Assembly: GCF_004345725.1 (NCBI RefSeq)
Contig: NZ_SLXG01000006.1
Span: 62,001 to 126,000, forward strand
Source of the DNA: Crenobacter luteus
GTDB lineage: Bacteria > Pseudomonadota > Gammaproteobacteria > Burkholderiales > Chromobacteriaceae
Reading direction: 5' to 3'
Length of the DNA stretch: 64,000 nt
The position numbers were made by a program, and so were the translations under genes. Below the pieces are notes generated by a model. The model saw only the letters and a program-made list of their open reading frames with translations, had not been told where the DNA came from and did not search any database. Shown piece by piece: positions 9,227 through 16,998 of this stretch; positions within the stretch are counted from its first letter, which is position 1, and each line of letters starts with the position of its first letter.

Positions 9227-10543
9227 TCAAGGTTGGCCGAGCCTCTCGGCCTCGGCCAACCTTTCGGCGCCGAACACCGCGCTGAAGGTGCTGCCCTTGT
9301 CCGGCTCGCTGGCGATCTCGAGCTTGGCGTGGTGACGCGCCAGCACATGCTTGACGATGGCCAGCCCCAGCCCGGTGCCGCCGTTGCCGCGCGAGCGGCC
9401 GCGGTCGACGCGGTAGAAGCGCTCGGTCAGCCGCGGGATGTGCTCGCGCGGGATGCCGATGCCGGTGTCGGACACCGAGAACACCGCCTTCTGGCCGCAG
9501 TCGCGCCACGCCAGCGTCACCGTGCCACCCTCGGGCGTGTAGCGGATCGCGTTCGACACCAGGTTGCCGAATGCCGAGTGCAGTTCGTTCTCGCTGCCCC
9601 ACAGCCAGCGGCGCGAACGTTGCTCGCACACGATCCTGTGCCGGCCCTGCGACAGACCCTCGGCCTCGGTGCGCAAGGTCGCCAAGAGCTCGTCCATGTT
9701 GACCTTCTCGTTCGGCACCGCCTTCGGGCTGTTCTCGAGCCGCGACAGCGTCAGCAGGTCCTCGACCAGGCTCTGCATGCGCCGCGTCTGCTCGAGCATC
9801 ATCGGCATGAACTGCTTGAGCATCGCCGGGTCCGGCTCGTCCATGTCGGCGAAGGTCTCGAGGAAGCCGCCGATCACCGTCAGCGGCGTCCGCAGTTCGT
9901 GCGAGACGTTGGCGACGAAGTCGCGGTGCACCGTCTGCACGCGCTCCAGCTGCGTGATGTCGCGCGACAACAAGAGCTTGCGCGTCGAGTCGAACGGCAC
10001 CAGCTGGATCGCCAGCACGCGCTCGGACGGCTGCACAAAACGCAGGATCAACGGTTGCGAGAAGTTGTCGGCCGCCATGTAGGCGTGGAAGTTCGGCTGG
10101 CGCACCAGGTTGAGGATCTGGTTGCCGACGTCCTCCTTGCGGTTCAGGCCCAGATGCTCGACCGCCGACGGGTTCAGCCACTCGATGCGGTCGTGCTCGT
10201 CGAGCACCACCACGCCGTCGGGCATCGCCTCGCCGGCGCTGATGAAACGCTCGAGCACGTTGGTCAGCTTCTTCTTGTTCTGGCTCTGCGCGCGCGCCTG
10301 GCGGTAGAGCGTCATGAACACCATATGCCAGGAACCGAAGCCGTCCGGCACGCGCTCCGAGCCCGGGTGCCGGAGCCAGCGCAGCAAGAGCGCGATGTGG
10401 TAGAGGTGGAAGGCCAGCCACAGCAGGACGCAGAAGAGCGCCAGCGACAAGGCCTCGACCGCGCCGAGCGCGCCCCACACCAGGAGCGACAGGAAGGCGA
10501 CGACGAGGGCGCCGATCAGGGTGCGCTGCAGGAATTCACGCAA
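9227..10543 (-). CDS. phoR: Phosphate regulon sensor histidine kinase PhoR
   Basis: A 438-residue membrane sensor kinase that phosphorylates PhoB under phosphate limitation, presumably through the Pst/PhoU complex (not in this window). Two membrane helices lie at about 8-28 and 31-52, a PAS domain at about 100-200, the phosphoacceptor His215 in ANVSHELRTP, and the ATPase domain with NLVSNAIRYTP, DTGIGIP and GNGGTGLGLAIVKH. It starts 6 bases after phoB. Oddly, its last residues (AERLAEAERLGQP) are encoded by two opposed copies of the window-wide 12-base motif, so the hairpin overlaps the stop region. Confidence 0.95.
   Translation of the reverse strand: MREFLQRTLIGALVVAFLSLLVWGALGAVEALSLALFCVLLWLAFHLYHIALLLRWLRHPGSERVPDGFGSWHMVFMTLYRQARAQSQNKKKLTNVLERFISAGEAMPDGVVVLDEHDRIEWLNPSAVEHLGLNRKEDVGNQILNLVRQPNFHAYMAADNFSQPLILRFVQPSERVLAIQLVPFDSTRKLLLSRDITQLERVQTVHRDFVANVSHELRTPLTVIGGFLETFADMDEPDPAMLKQFMPMMLEQTRRMQSLVEDLLTLSRLENSPKAVPNEKVNMDELLATLRTEAEGLSQGRHRIVCEQRSRRWLWGSENELHSAFGNLVSNAIRYTPEGGTVTLAWRDCGQKAVFSVSDTGIGIPREHIPRLTERFYRVDRGRSRGNGGTGLGLAIVKHVLARHHAKLEIASEPDKGSTFSAVFGAERLAEAERLGQP
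9229..9263. repeat. Inverted pair of the AGGTTGGCCGAG motif at the 3' end of phoR
   Basis: Perfect copies at 9230-9241 (plus) and 9251-9262 (minus) face each other across 9 bases and form a hairpin. The pair encodes the last residues of PhoR and its stop is at the edge. There is no T-tract. Paired copies at gene ends are typical of DNA uptake sequences. Confidence 0.75.
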
Positions 10544-10549
10544 GATGGT

Positions 10550-11239
10550 TCACGCCTGGGTCGAGAAGCGGTAGCCCGTGCCGCGCACGGTCTGGATCAG
10601 ACTCGCGTGGCCGGTCGGCTCGAGCGCGCTCCTGAGGCGGCGGATGTGCACGTCGACGGTGCGCTCCTCGACGAACACATGGTCGCCCCACACCTGGTCC
10701 AGCAGTTGCGAACGCGAATGCACGCGCTCCGGGTGGGTCATGAAGAAGTGCAGCAGGCGGAACTCGGTCGGGCCAAGGTCGATGGTGTTCTCGTGACCGG
10801 ACACGCGGTGCGTGACCGGATCCAGCCGCAGGCCCTTGACCTCGACCGCGTCGTCGGTCATCTGCGGCGCGCGGCGGCGCAGCACCGCCTTGATGCGCGC
10901 CAGCAATTCGCGCGGCGAGAACGGCTTGGTGATGTAGTCGTCGGCGCCGCTCTCGAGCCCGGCGATCTTGTCCTGCTCGTCCGAGCGCGCGGTCAGCATG
11001 ATGATCGGCACGTGGCGGGTACGCTCGTCGGCCCTCAGCTTCTTGGCGATGTCGACGCCCGAGGCGCCCGGCAGCATCCAGTCGAGCAGCACCAGGTCGG
11101 GCAAGGCGTTCTTGACCAGCGTCAGCGCGGCCTCGGCGGTGCTGGCGCGCAGCACGTGGTGGCCGGCCTGGGTGAGGTTGAAGGCGATCAATTCCTGGAT
11201 CGCAGGCTCGTCTTCGACCAGCAGAATGTTGGCAGGCAT
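10550..11239 (-). CDS. phoB: Phosphate regulon response regulator PhoB
   Basis: A 229-residue OmpR-family response regulator that binds Pho boxes when phosphorylated. The receiver domain has Glu9-Asp10, phosphoacceptor Asp53 (LLDWMLPG) and Lys105 (TKPFSPREL). The C-terminal winged helix carries the PhoB-type pattern LGPTEFRLLHFFMTHPERV and VDVHIRRLRSAL. The ATG at 11239 gives MPANILLVEDEP. It is followed by phoR. A Pho box upstream suggests autoactivation. Confidence 0.96.
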   Translation of the reverse strand: MPANILLVEDEPAIQELIAFNLTQAGHHVLRASTAEAALTLVKNALPDLVLLDWMLPGASGVDIAKKLRADERTRHVPIIMLTARSDEQDKIAGLESGADDYITKPFSPRELLARIKAVLRRRAPQMTDDAVEVKGLRLDPVTHRVSGHENTIDLGPTEFRLLHFFMTHPERVHSRSQLLDQVWGDHVFVEERTVDVHIRRLRSALEPTGHASLIQTVRGTGYRFSTQA

Positions 11240-11283
11240 GGTGTGACCCCGTTTAGAAACTGTGGCAAGGATAAAAACGGGCG

Positions 11284-11301
11284 GTTACAGAAATATGACA
11301 T
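11284..11301 (-). promoter_or_regulatory. Pho box upstream of phoB
   Basis: On the minus strand the 18 bases read ATGTCATATTTCTGTAAC, matching the Pho box consensus (two CTGTCAT-type heptamers spaced by 4) at 15 of 18 positions. It lies 45 bases upstream of the phoB start, on the correct strand, which fits autoregulation by phosphorylated PhoB. Confidence 0.75.
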
Positions 11302-11358
11302 GTTTTGCACCGCGACAGCCAGCGCGCGCGAGGCGCGCCGCGAACGGCGCGAGAGCGC

Positions 11359-11392
11359 AAAAAAAACGGGCCCGCTCGGCAGAGCGGACCCG
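11359..11392 (-). terminator. Strong intrinsic terminator between lrp and phoB, minus strand
   Basis: The minus strand reads an 11-bp stem (CGGGTCCGCTC / GAGCGGGCCCG, one mismatch) followed by T8. It stops transcripts entering from the right, where only the small unit at 11406-11606 lies. The lrp gene runs the other way, so a short minus-strand transcript must exist or once existed. Confidence 0.8.
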
Positions 11393-11405
11393 GAAGGTCG
11401 TTTGG

Positions 11406-11606
11406 TCAAACCTGACTAAAGACCAGGGACAAAGAGATCGCCAGAACCATTGCACCGGTAGGCAGAACGCGCAGCCAGAGACAACAGCCCCAATCGAGGC
11501 CGCCGGGAAACAAGAGGCAACAAGCTCCGGACAGGCTTCGAGATGGCGTGTATTGTATACAATCGACCACGAGCCCATAATAATGATCGATTGGTTTGAT
11601 CGCCAT
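11406..11606 (-). other. Small ORF or sRNA unit upstream of lrp
   Basis: A 66-codon frame (MAIKPIDHYYGL...) ends 14 bases before a strong minus-strand terminator. Its second half is hydrophobic (LRVLPTGAMVLAISLSLVF, then SQV) and could be one membrane segment. The middle is rich in Cys and Trp (GACCLLF, DWGCCLWL), unlike its neighbours. I do not recognise it. It may be a small membrane protein, a leader peptide, the remnant of a transporter once divergent from lrp, or the DNA for a roughly 200-nt sRNA. The terminator is the main reason to believe something is transcribed here. Confidence 0.35.
11552..11581 (+). promoter_or_regulatory. Candidate lrp promoter overlapping a perfect 12-bp palindrome
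   Basis: The palindrome ATTGTATACAAT (11552-11563) contains a -35-like TTGTAT (11553-11558), 17 bases before a -10-like CATAAT (11576-11581). The palindrome resembles GntR-family operators (TTGTnnACAA). A repressor there would block the lrp promoter and could also act on the minus-strand unit. Confidence 0.45.
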
Positions 11607-11649
11607 TTTGTCTTATTTTCCAAGGGATTGGACCCCGGGCACTTTCGAA

Positions 11650-12102
11650 ATGCAACTGGACAAATACGACCGCAAGATCCTGGCCGCGCTGTCGGAAAAC
11701 GCGCGCATCCGTTTCGCCGAACTGGCACGCCGGGTGAACCTGTCGGCGCCGGCGGTGGCCGACCGCGTCGAGAAGCTCGAGCGCGCCGGCGTGATCACCG
11801 GCTACCACGTCGCGATCGACCCGGCGCGGATCGGCATGCCCATCCAGTGCATGATCGAGCTGACGGTCAAGCACCGCGAGTACGGCACCGTGCTCGACCG
11901 GGTGCGCGGCATGCCCGAGGTGGTCGAATGCGTGGCCATCACCGGCACCAGCGCGCTGCTGATCCGCGCCGCGCTGCCGGCGATGCCGGCCTTGCAGGAC
12001 CTGATCGGCAAGCTGATGCAGTACGGCGACACCAAGACCTCGATCGTCGTCGACACCCCGGTCCCGCCGCGGCTGCCGCCGCTGGGGCCGGACGAGGCCT
12101 GA
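11650..12102 (+). CDS. Lrp/AsnC family transcriptional regulator
   Basis: A 150-residue leucine-responsive-type regulator. The N-terminal helix-turn-helix is clear (LDKYDRKILAALSENARIRF, then LSAPAVADRVEKLERAGVI), followed by the ligand-binding RAM domain from about residue 65 with ECVAITGTSALLIRA. I chose the ATG at 11650 because MQLDKYDRKIL is where the family begins; the frame is open 54 bases further left. The regulated target is not evident: the convergent neighbour is the GGDEF/EAL gene, whose stop is one base away. Confidence 0.88.
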   Translation: MQLDKYDRKILAALSENARIRFAELARRVNLSAPAVADRVEKLERAGVITGYHVAIDPARIGMPIQCMIELTVKHREYGTVLDRVRGMPEVVECVAITGTSALLIRAALPAMPALQDLIGKLMQYGDTKTSIVVDTPVPPRLPPLGPDEA

Positions 12103-12103
12103 G

Positions 12104-15100
12104 TCAGGCCGCGACGACGGTAGCCAGCGCCTCCGCCGGCACCGGGCGCGCGAAGCCGTAGCCCTGGCCGAGGTCGCAGCCGGCGTCGACCAGCCAGCGG
12201 CGCGTTTCCTCGTTCTCGACCCCCTCGGCCAGGGTGGTCATCTGCAGCGCGTCGGCCAGCTGGATGATGGCGCGCACGATCGCCTGGTTCTCGCGGCTGA
12301 CCGGCAGGTCGCGCACGAAGGACTGGTCGATCTTCAGCGTGTCGATCGGCAGCCGCTTCAGGTAGGCCATATTCGAGTAGCCGGTGCCGAAGTCGTCGAT
12401 CGCCACCGTCACGCCGTCTTCGCGCAGCGCCGACAACAGCGTCATCACCGCCTCCGGCTCGTCGATCAGCATCGACTCGGTCACCTCCAGCTCCAGATAC
12501 CTGCCCTCGACGCCGTGGCGCGCCAGCGCGCCGCGCACGCGCGGCAGGAAGTCGGCGCGCCGCAGCTGCGCGGCGCAGATATTGACCGCCACCGGCACCA
12601 GCGGCCGGCCCTCGGCCCGCCACGCCGCCTGCTGCGCGAGCACCGCATCGATCACCCAGAAACCCAGCTCGACGATCAGGCCGGTCTCCTCGGCCAGCGG
12701 GATGAAGGCGGCCGGCATCAAGAAGCCGTCGTCCGGATGCTGCCAGCGCACCAGCGCCTCGTAGCCGGTCAGCGCGCCGTCGGCGAGCCGGTGCTGCGTC
12801 TGGTAGTGGACGCGCAGCTCGCCGTTCGGGATCGCGCGGCGCAGGCGCGTCTCGAGCAGGATGTTGGACAGCGTGTCCTCGCTCATCGCCGACTCGAAGA
12901 AACGGCAGGTGTTGCGGCCGTCGGCCTTGGCGCGGTACATCGCCGCGTCGGCGTGGCGCACCAGGTCGGCGACGCTGTCGGCGTCGTCCGGGTAGAGCGC
13001 GATGCCGATCGACGGCGAGGTGTGCACCGCGTGGCCCTGCACCGTCACCGGGTCGGCCAGCGCCGCGATGCAGGCCTCGGCCAAGGCGCGCGCCGCCTCG
13101 CGGCCCTCGAGCTCGCCGGCGATGATGATGAACTCGTCGCCACCGAGGCGTGCGACGGTGTCGGTGTCGCCGACGACGCGCTTGAGCCGGCGCGCGACCT
13201 CGAGCAGCAGGCAGTCGCCGGCGCTGTGGCCGAGCGAGTCGTTGACCGCCTTGAAGCGGTCCAGGTCGATGAACAGCACCGCCAGGTGGTGGCCGCGGTG
13301 CTGCGCCAGCAGCAGCGCCTGCGCGGCGCGCTCCTCGAGCAGCGCGCGGTTCGGCAGCTCGGTCAGCGGGTCGTAGTGGGCGAGGAAGCGGATGCGCGCC
13401 TCGTCGGCCTTGAGCCGGCTGATGTCGGTGAACACCGCGACGTAGTGGGCGATCTCGCCCTCGTCGTCGCGTACCGCCGACAGCGACAGCCACTGCGGGA
13501 AAGCCTCGCCGCTCTTGCGCGCGTTCCACACCTCGCCCTGCCAGCCGTCTTCGCGCGCCAGCATTTCGCCGATCAGGCCGACGAAGGCCGGCGGGTGGCG
13601 GCCGGTCGCCAGCAGCGCCGGCAGGCCCGACGGCAGCTCGTCGGCGCGGTAGCCGGTGATGCGGGTGAAGGCGGGGTTGGCCGAGACGATGCGCCAGTCG
13701 GCGTCGGCGATCACGATCGCCTCGGAACTGGCGTCGAACACCTGCGCCGACAGCCTGAGCGAGCGCTCGGCCAACCTTTTCTCGGTCACGTCGTGCCCGA
13801 CGCCGACGTAGCCGAGGCATTCGCCGCCGTCGTCGGCGATCGCGGTCACGCGCATGCTGTAAGTCAGCACGCGACCGTCGGGGCGGCGGTAGCGCCAGTC
13901 GCGCGCCCCCGTCTCGCGCGCGTGCGCGTCCAGCAAGGCGACCGGCGTCGGGTCGGCACGGCCGCAGTAGGCGGCCAGCTCGCCGCGGCCGAGGAAGGCC
14001 AGCGGCGTCAGCCGGCCGACCGCGTCGGCGGCGGCGACGCCGAACAGCGCCTCGGCCGCCGGGTTGAAGGTGCGGATCACGCCGGTCTCGTCGGTGGCGA
14101 CCACGGCGTAGGCGACGCCGTCCAAGAGCGCGCGCCGCTCCTGCGCCTCGCGCTGCACCTCGCTCAGGTCGGTGAAGGTCGTCAGCACCGCGCGCCGGCC
14201 GTCGAGCCGCAGCGGCACGCTGTTGACCGCCAGCCAGCGCAGCGGCGCGTCCGGCCGGGTCCGCAGGCCGAGCACGCGGCCGTAGACGGCGCGCCCCTCG
14301 GCCAGGGTCACCGCCGCCGGCCAGGCCGCGCGCAGCAGCGTGCGCCGCTCCTCGTCGACCGCCTCCCAGTCGATCGAGTCGAGCGCCAGGCTGAGCAGCT
14401 CGTCTTCGTCCAGGCCGAGGATGCGCGACGCGGCCGGGTTGCACGAGACGACCGCGCCGGCGTCGTCGAGGATGACCACCCCCTCGCTCATCGCCTCGAT
14501 CACCGCGCGGTAGCGGGTCTCGCTGTCGGACAGGCGCCGTTCGGCGCGCTCGCGCTCGGCCGCCTCGGCGGCCAGGCGCTGCCGCCCCTGGCGCAGGCGC
14601 AGCACCGCGGCGCCGACCAGCCCGCACAACAGGCCGAAGGCCGCCGCCAGGCCGACGTGGCGCGGCGCCGGCGCGAAGCCGGTCGCGACCCAGCCGCCGG
14701 CCGGCACCGCGGCCAGCTCCCACTCCTCGGCGCCGAAGCGCAGCCGCCGCGTCAGCGGCTCGGCGCGCCACACCGCCGCGTCGCCGGCTAACAACCCGAC
14801 GGCGAAGCGGCTTTGGCGCGTCGCCAGCGCGATGCGCGTCGCGTCGCGCGCGTGGCCGACGATGCGCTCGAGCCGCGCCGTATCGACCAAGGTCGAGATC
14901 TGCCCCCAGTAGCGACCGGCGCGGTAGACCGGCGTGCGCAGGATCATCGCGCTGCCGCCCTCGATCAGCGCGACCGGGCCGTCGAGCACCGGCGCGCGGG
15001 TATGCATCGCCTCGCGCACCGCGGCGCCCTGCGCCGGGTGGCGCGCGAGGTCGACGCCGAGCGCGCGGCGGTTGTCGCGGTACGGCCAGGCGTGGCTGAG

Positions 15101-15433
15101 CACGTTGTCGCGCAGCAGGAACACGCTGCGAAAATCGTCCTGACCGCGCGCGGCCTCGGCGATATAACGCTCGAAGCCGGCCTGGTCGAGCGCCGGCTCG
15201 GCCACGACGTGGGCCGCGAGGCCGTTCGACAGCACCGCCGCCATCTTCAGCAGCGACTCGAGCCGCTCGGCGGTCACCGCCAGCTGGCTGCGCGTCAGGT
15301 GCCGCTGGCGCTCGAGCGCCTCGCGCTGTTGCAGATGCGCCTGCCCGGTCAGCAAGGCGAGGCAGGCGACGGCGGCGATGGCGGCGGTCGCGGCGCCGAC
15401 CAGCAGCGGGCGCAGGGGGGAGGAAGGAGTCAC
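12104..15433 (-). CDS. Membrane GGDEF/EAL protein with CHASE-like and PAS sensor domains
   Basis: A 1109-residue predicted cyclic-di-GMP enzyme. A first membrane helix lies at about residues 9-30, then a periplasmic CHASE-like sensor (about 40-240, with FRSVFLLRDN), a second helix near 265-285, three PAS domains (about 310-430, 435-550, 560-690), a GGDEF domain with intact GGDEF near 761-766, and an EAL domain with intact EAL near 892 plus EVTESMLID and DDFGTGYSN. Both active-site signatures are intact, so it may make and degrade c-di-GMP, with net activity set by the sensors. It is a single gene, convergent with lrp, and carries a perfect copy of the window-wide motif after the second PAS. 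Confidence 0.93.
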   Translation of the reverse strand: MTPSSPLRPLLVGAATAAIAAVACLALLTGQAHLQQREALERQRHLTRSQLAVTAERLESLLKMAAVLSNGLAAHVVAEPALDQAGFERYIAEAARGQDDFRSVFLLRDNVLSHAWPYRDNRRALGVDLARHPAQGAAVREAMHTRAPVLDGPVALIEGGSAMILRTPVYRAGRYWGQISTLVDTARLERIVGHARDATRIALATRQSRFAVGLLAGDAAVWRAEPLTRRLRFGAEEWELAAVPAGGWVATGFAPAPRHVGLAAAFGLLCGLVGAAVLRLRQGRQRLAAEAAERERAERRLSDSETRYRAVIEAMSEGVVILDDAGAVVSCNPAASRILGLDEDELLSLALDSIDWEAVDEERRTLLRAAWPAAVTLAEGRAVYGRVLGLRTRPDAPLRWLAVNSVPLRLDGRRAVLTTFTDLSEVQREAQERRALLDGVAYAVVATDETGVIRTFNPAAEALFGVAAADAVGRLTPLAFLGRGELAAYCGRADPTPVALLDAHARETGARDWRYRRPDGRVLTYSMRVTAIADDGGECLGYVGVGHDVTEKRLAERSLRLSAQVFDASSEAIVIADADWRIVSANPAFTRITGYRADELPSGLPALLATGRHPPAFVGLIGEMLAREDGWQGEVWNARKSGEAFPQWLSLSAVRDDEGEIAHYVAVFTDISRLKADEARIRFLAHYDPLTELPNRALLEERAAQALLLAQHRGHHLAVLFIDLDRFKAVNDSLGHSAGDCLLLEVARRLKRVVGDTDTVARLGGDEFIIIAGELEGREAARALAEACIAALADPVTVQGHAVHTSPSIGIALYPDDADSVADLVRHADAAMYRAKADGRNTCRFFESAMSEDTLSNILLETRLRRAIPNGELRVHYQTQHRLADGALTGYEALVRWQHPDDGFLMPAAFIPLAEETGLIVELGFWVIDAVLAQQAAWRAEGRPLVPVAVNICAAQLRRADFLPRVRGALARHGVEGRYLELEVTESMLIDEPEAVMTLLSALREDGVTVAIDDFGTGYSNMAYLKRLPIDTLKIDQSFVRDLPVSRENQAIVRAIIQLADALQMTTLAEGVENEETRRWLVDAGCDLGQGYGFARPVPAEALATVVAA
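13766..13777 (-). repeat. AGGTTGGCCGAG motif copy
   Basis: A perfect minus-strand copy inside the GGDEF/EAL gene, encoding RLAE between PAS domains. Confidence 0.7.
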
Positions 15434-15564
15434 GAAGCGGGCACCCGTTCCCGCCGCCGGCCTGGGCCGGCGACGGACGACATTGCGGAAAAGGGGGCAG
15501 TGTGCCGCCGAGCGGCGGCAATGGCAATGACATGGCCGCCGCCCGCGCGGACGACGGCCGGCGC

Positions 15565-16245
15565 TCAGGCGCCCGGGCGGGTCGCCAGACGCTGCAGGAT
15601 GTTGGAGAACTCCTCCATGAAGGTGTCGAAGCGCGTCGCCAGCCGGTCGACGTCGTAGGAGAAACGGTTGTAGCCGACTACCGCCGGGATCGCGGCGAAC
15701 AGGCCGATCGCGGTCGCGATCAGCGCCTCGGCGATGCCGGGCGCGACGGTGGCGAGCGTCGCCTGGCCGGCGTTACCGAGGCCGATGAAGGCGTGCATGA
15801 TGCCCCACACGGTGCCGAACAGGCCGATGTAGGGGCTGACCGAGCCGACGGTGGCGAGGAAGGAGGTGTGCGCGTCCAGCTCGTCGAGCTCGCGCTGCGC
15901 GGCGGCGCGCATCGCGCGGCGCGTGCCGTCCATCACGTCGGACAACGCGCTGGCACCCTGGCGGCGCAGCTTGAGGAATTCGCCGAAGCCGGCGGTGAAG
16001 ATCTTCTCGAGGCCGGGCGCGCCGTCGCGGCGGCCGGCGTCCTCGTACAAGCGGTTGAGGTCGGCGCCGCTCCAGAAGTTGCGCTCGAAGGCCTCGGCCT
16101 CGCGGCGTGCGCGGCGCAGCAGCGCCATCTTCTGCAGGATCAACCCCCAGGACAGCACGGACAGCAGCATCAGCCCGGCCATCACCAGCTTCACCATCAG
16201 GCTGGCGTCGAGGATGAGCTGCACGATAGACAACGGTTCTTGCAC
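15565..16245 (-). CDS. tolQ: TolQ/ExbB-type proton channel protein (no TolR beside it)
   Basis: A 226-residue inner-membrane protein with an N-terminal helix (about 15-40), a long cytoplasmic part, and two helices in the conserved C-terminal half. The MotA/TolQ/ExbB block VGSVSPYIGLFGTVWGIMHAF and AEALIATAIGLFAAIPAVV is complete. TolQ-like subunits harvest proton motive force together with TolR for outer-membrane constriction. Here no tolR, tolA, tolB or pal follows; the next gene is the GGDEF/EAL protein. The start is a GTG at 16245 behind a purine-rich AGGGGA. ExbB identity cannot be excluded. Confidence 0.8.
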   Translation of the reverse strand: MQEPLSIVQLILDASLMVKLVMAGLMLLSVLSWGLILQKMALLRRARREAEAFERNFWSGADLNRLYEDAGRRDGAPGLEKIFTAGFGEFLKLRRQGASALSDVMDGTRRAMRAAAQRELDELDAHTSFLATVGSVSPYIGLFGTVWGIMHAFIGLGNAGQATLATVAPGIAEALIATAIGLFAAIPAVVGYNRFSYDVDRLATRFDTFMEEFSNILQRLATRPGA

Positions 16246-16270
16246 GGTGGTCCCCTTTACAGGCCGGCGG

Positions 16271-16837
16271 TCAGCGCAGCACGCGGCCGCTGGCGAAATC
16301 GATGATGGTGGACGGCGAGCGCCGGCCGCCGACGCGGCCCGGCAACGTCAGCAGCCGCTCGCCGAAGGTGGCGCGGCAGGCGCGCGCGCTCTTGAGCGAC
16401 ACCTGGCCGGCCGGGTTGGCCGAGGTCGACACCAAGGGCCCGAGCGCGGCGGCGAGGTGGCGCGCGCCGTCGTGGTCGGGGATGCGCACCGCCAGCGTCT
16501 TGTGCCGGCCGCGCAGCAGCGGCAGCACGCGGCGCGACGCCGGCAACAGGAAGGTGACCGGCCCGGGCCAGCGCGCCATCAGCCGCGCCTCGTCGTCGGC
16601 CGACAAGGGCGCGACGAGCGGGCGCAACTGCTCGAGGCTGGCCGCGATCACGATCAGGCCCTTGTGGTTGGGTCGGCCCTTCAGCGCGATCACGCGGCGC
16701 AAGGCGCGCGCGTCGAGCGGGTTGCAGCCGAGGCCGTAGCAGGACTCGGTCGGATAGGCGATCACGCCGCCGGCCTTGAGGCGGGCGCGGGCGCGGCGCA
16801 GCAGCGCGGCGCGGGGTAACTGTCTGAGAAAACGCAT
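16271..16837 (-). CDS. tsaC: Threonylcarbamoyl-AMP synthase (TsaC/YrdC)
   Basis: Makes L-threonylcarbamoyl-AMP from threonine, bicarbonate and ATP, the first step of the t6A37 tRNA modification. The 188-residue single-domain form is YrdC-like, without the extra Sua5 domain. Visible signatures are GVIAYPTESCYGLGCNPLD, the KGRPNHKGL ATP-site motif, WPGPVTFLLPA and the STSANPAG motif. The ATG is at 16837. tolQ follows 25 bases downstream on the same strand, so the two may be cotranscribed. Confidence 0.92.
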   Translation of the reverse strand: MRFLRQLPRAALLRRARARLKAGGVIAYPTESCYGLGCNPLDARALRRVIALKGRPNHKGLIVIAASLEQLRPLVAPLSADDEARLMARWPGPVTFLLPASRRVLPLLRGRHKTLAVRIPDHDGARHLAAALGPLVSTSANPAGQVSLKSARACRATFGERLLTLPGRVGGRRSPSTIIDFASGRVLR

Positions 16838-16933
16838 GGGACGGGATTATCGCACCGCACGGCGCGCCGGTCAGCCCAAAATGGCTCAGAACACGCCGAC
16901 GCGGCGCAGGTTCCCCGTTGGGCGCGTCGCGGC

Positions 16934-16970
16934 AAAAAACTTGGCCGAGCCCGGTGACGGGCTCGGCCAG
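16934..16970 (-). terminator. Terminator of purD built from motif-like arms
   Basis: The minus strand has a 12-bp perfect stem (TGGCCGAGCCCG / CGGGCTCGGCCA, loop TCAC) followed by T6. The arms contain TTGGCCGAGC, a partial match to the window-wide 12-base motif. Confidence 0.85.
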
Positions 16971-16998
16971 GTTGGCGGACAGCGCGACAGGCGCCCGC

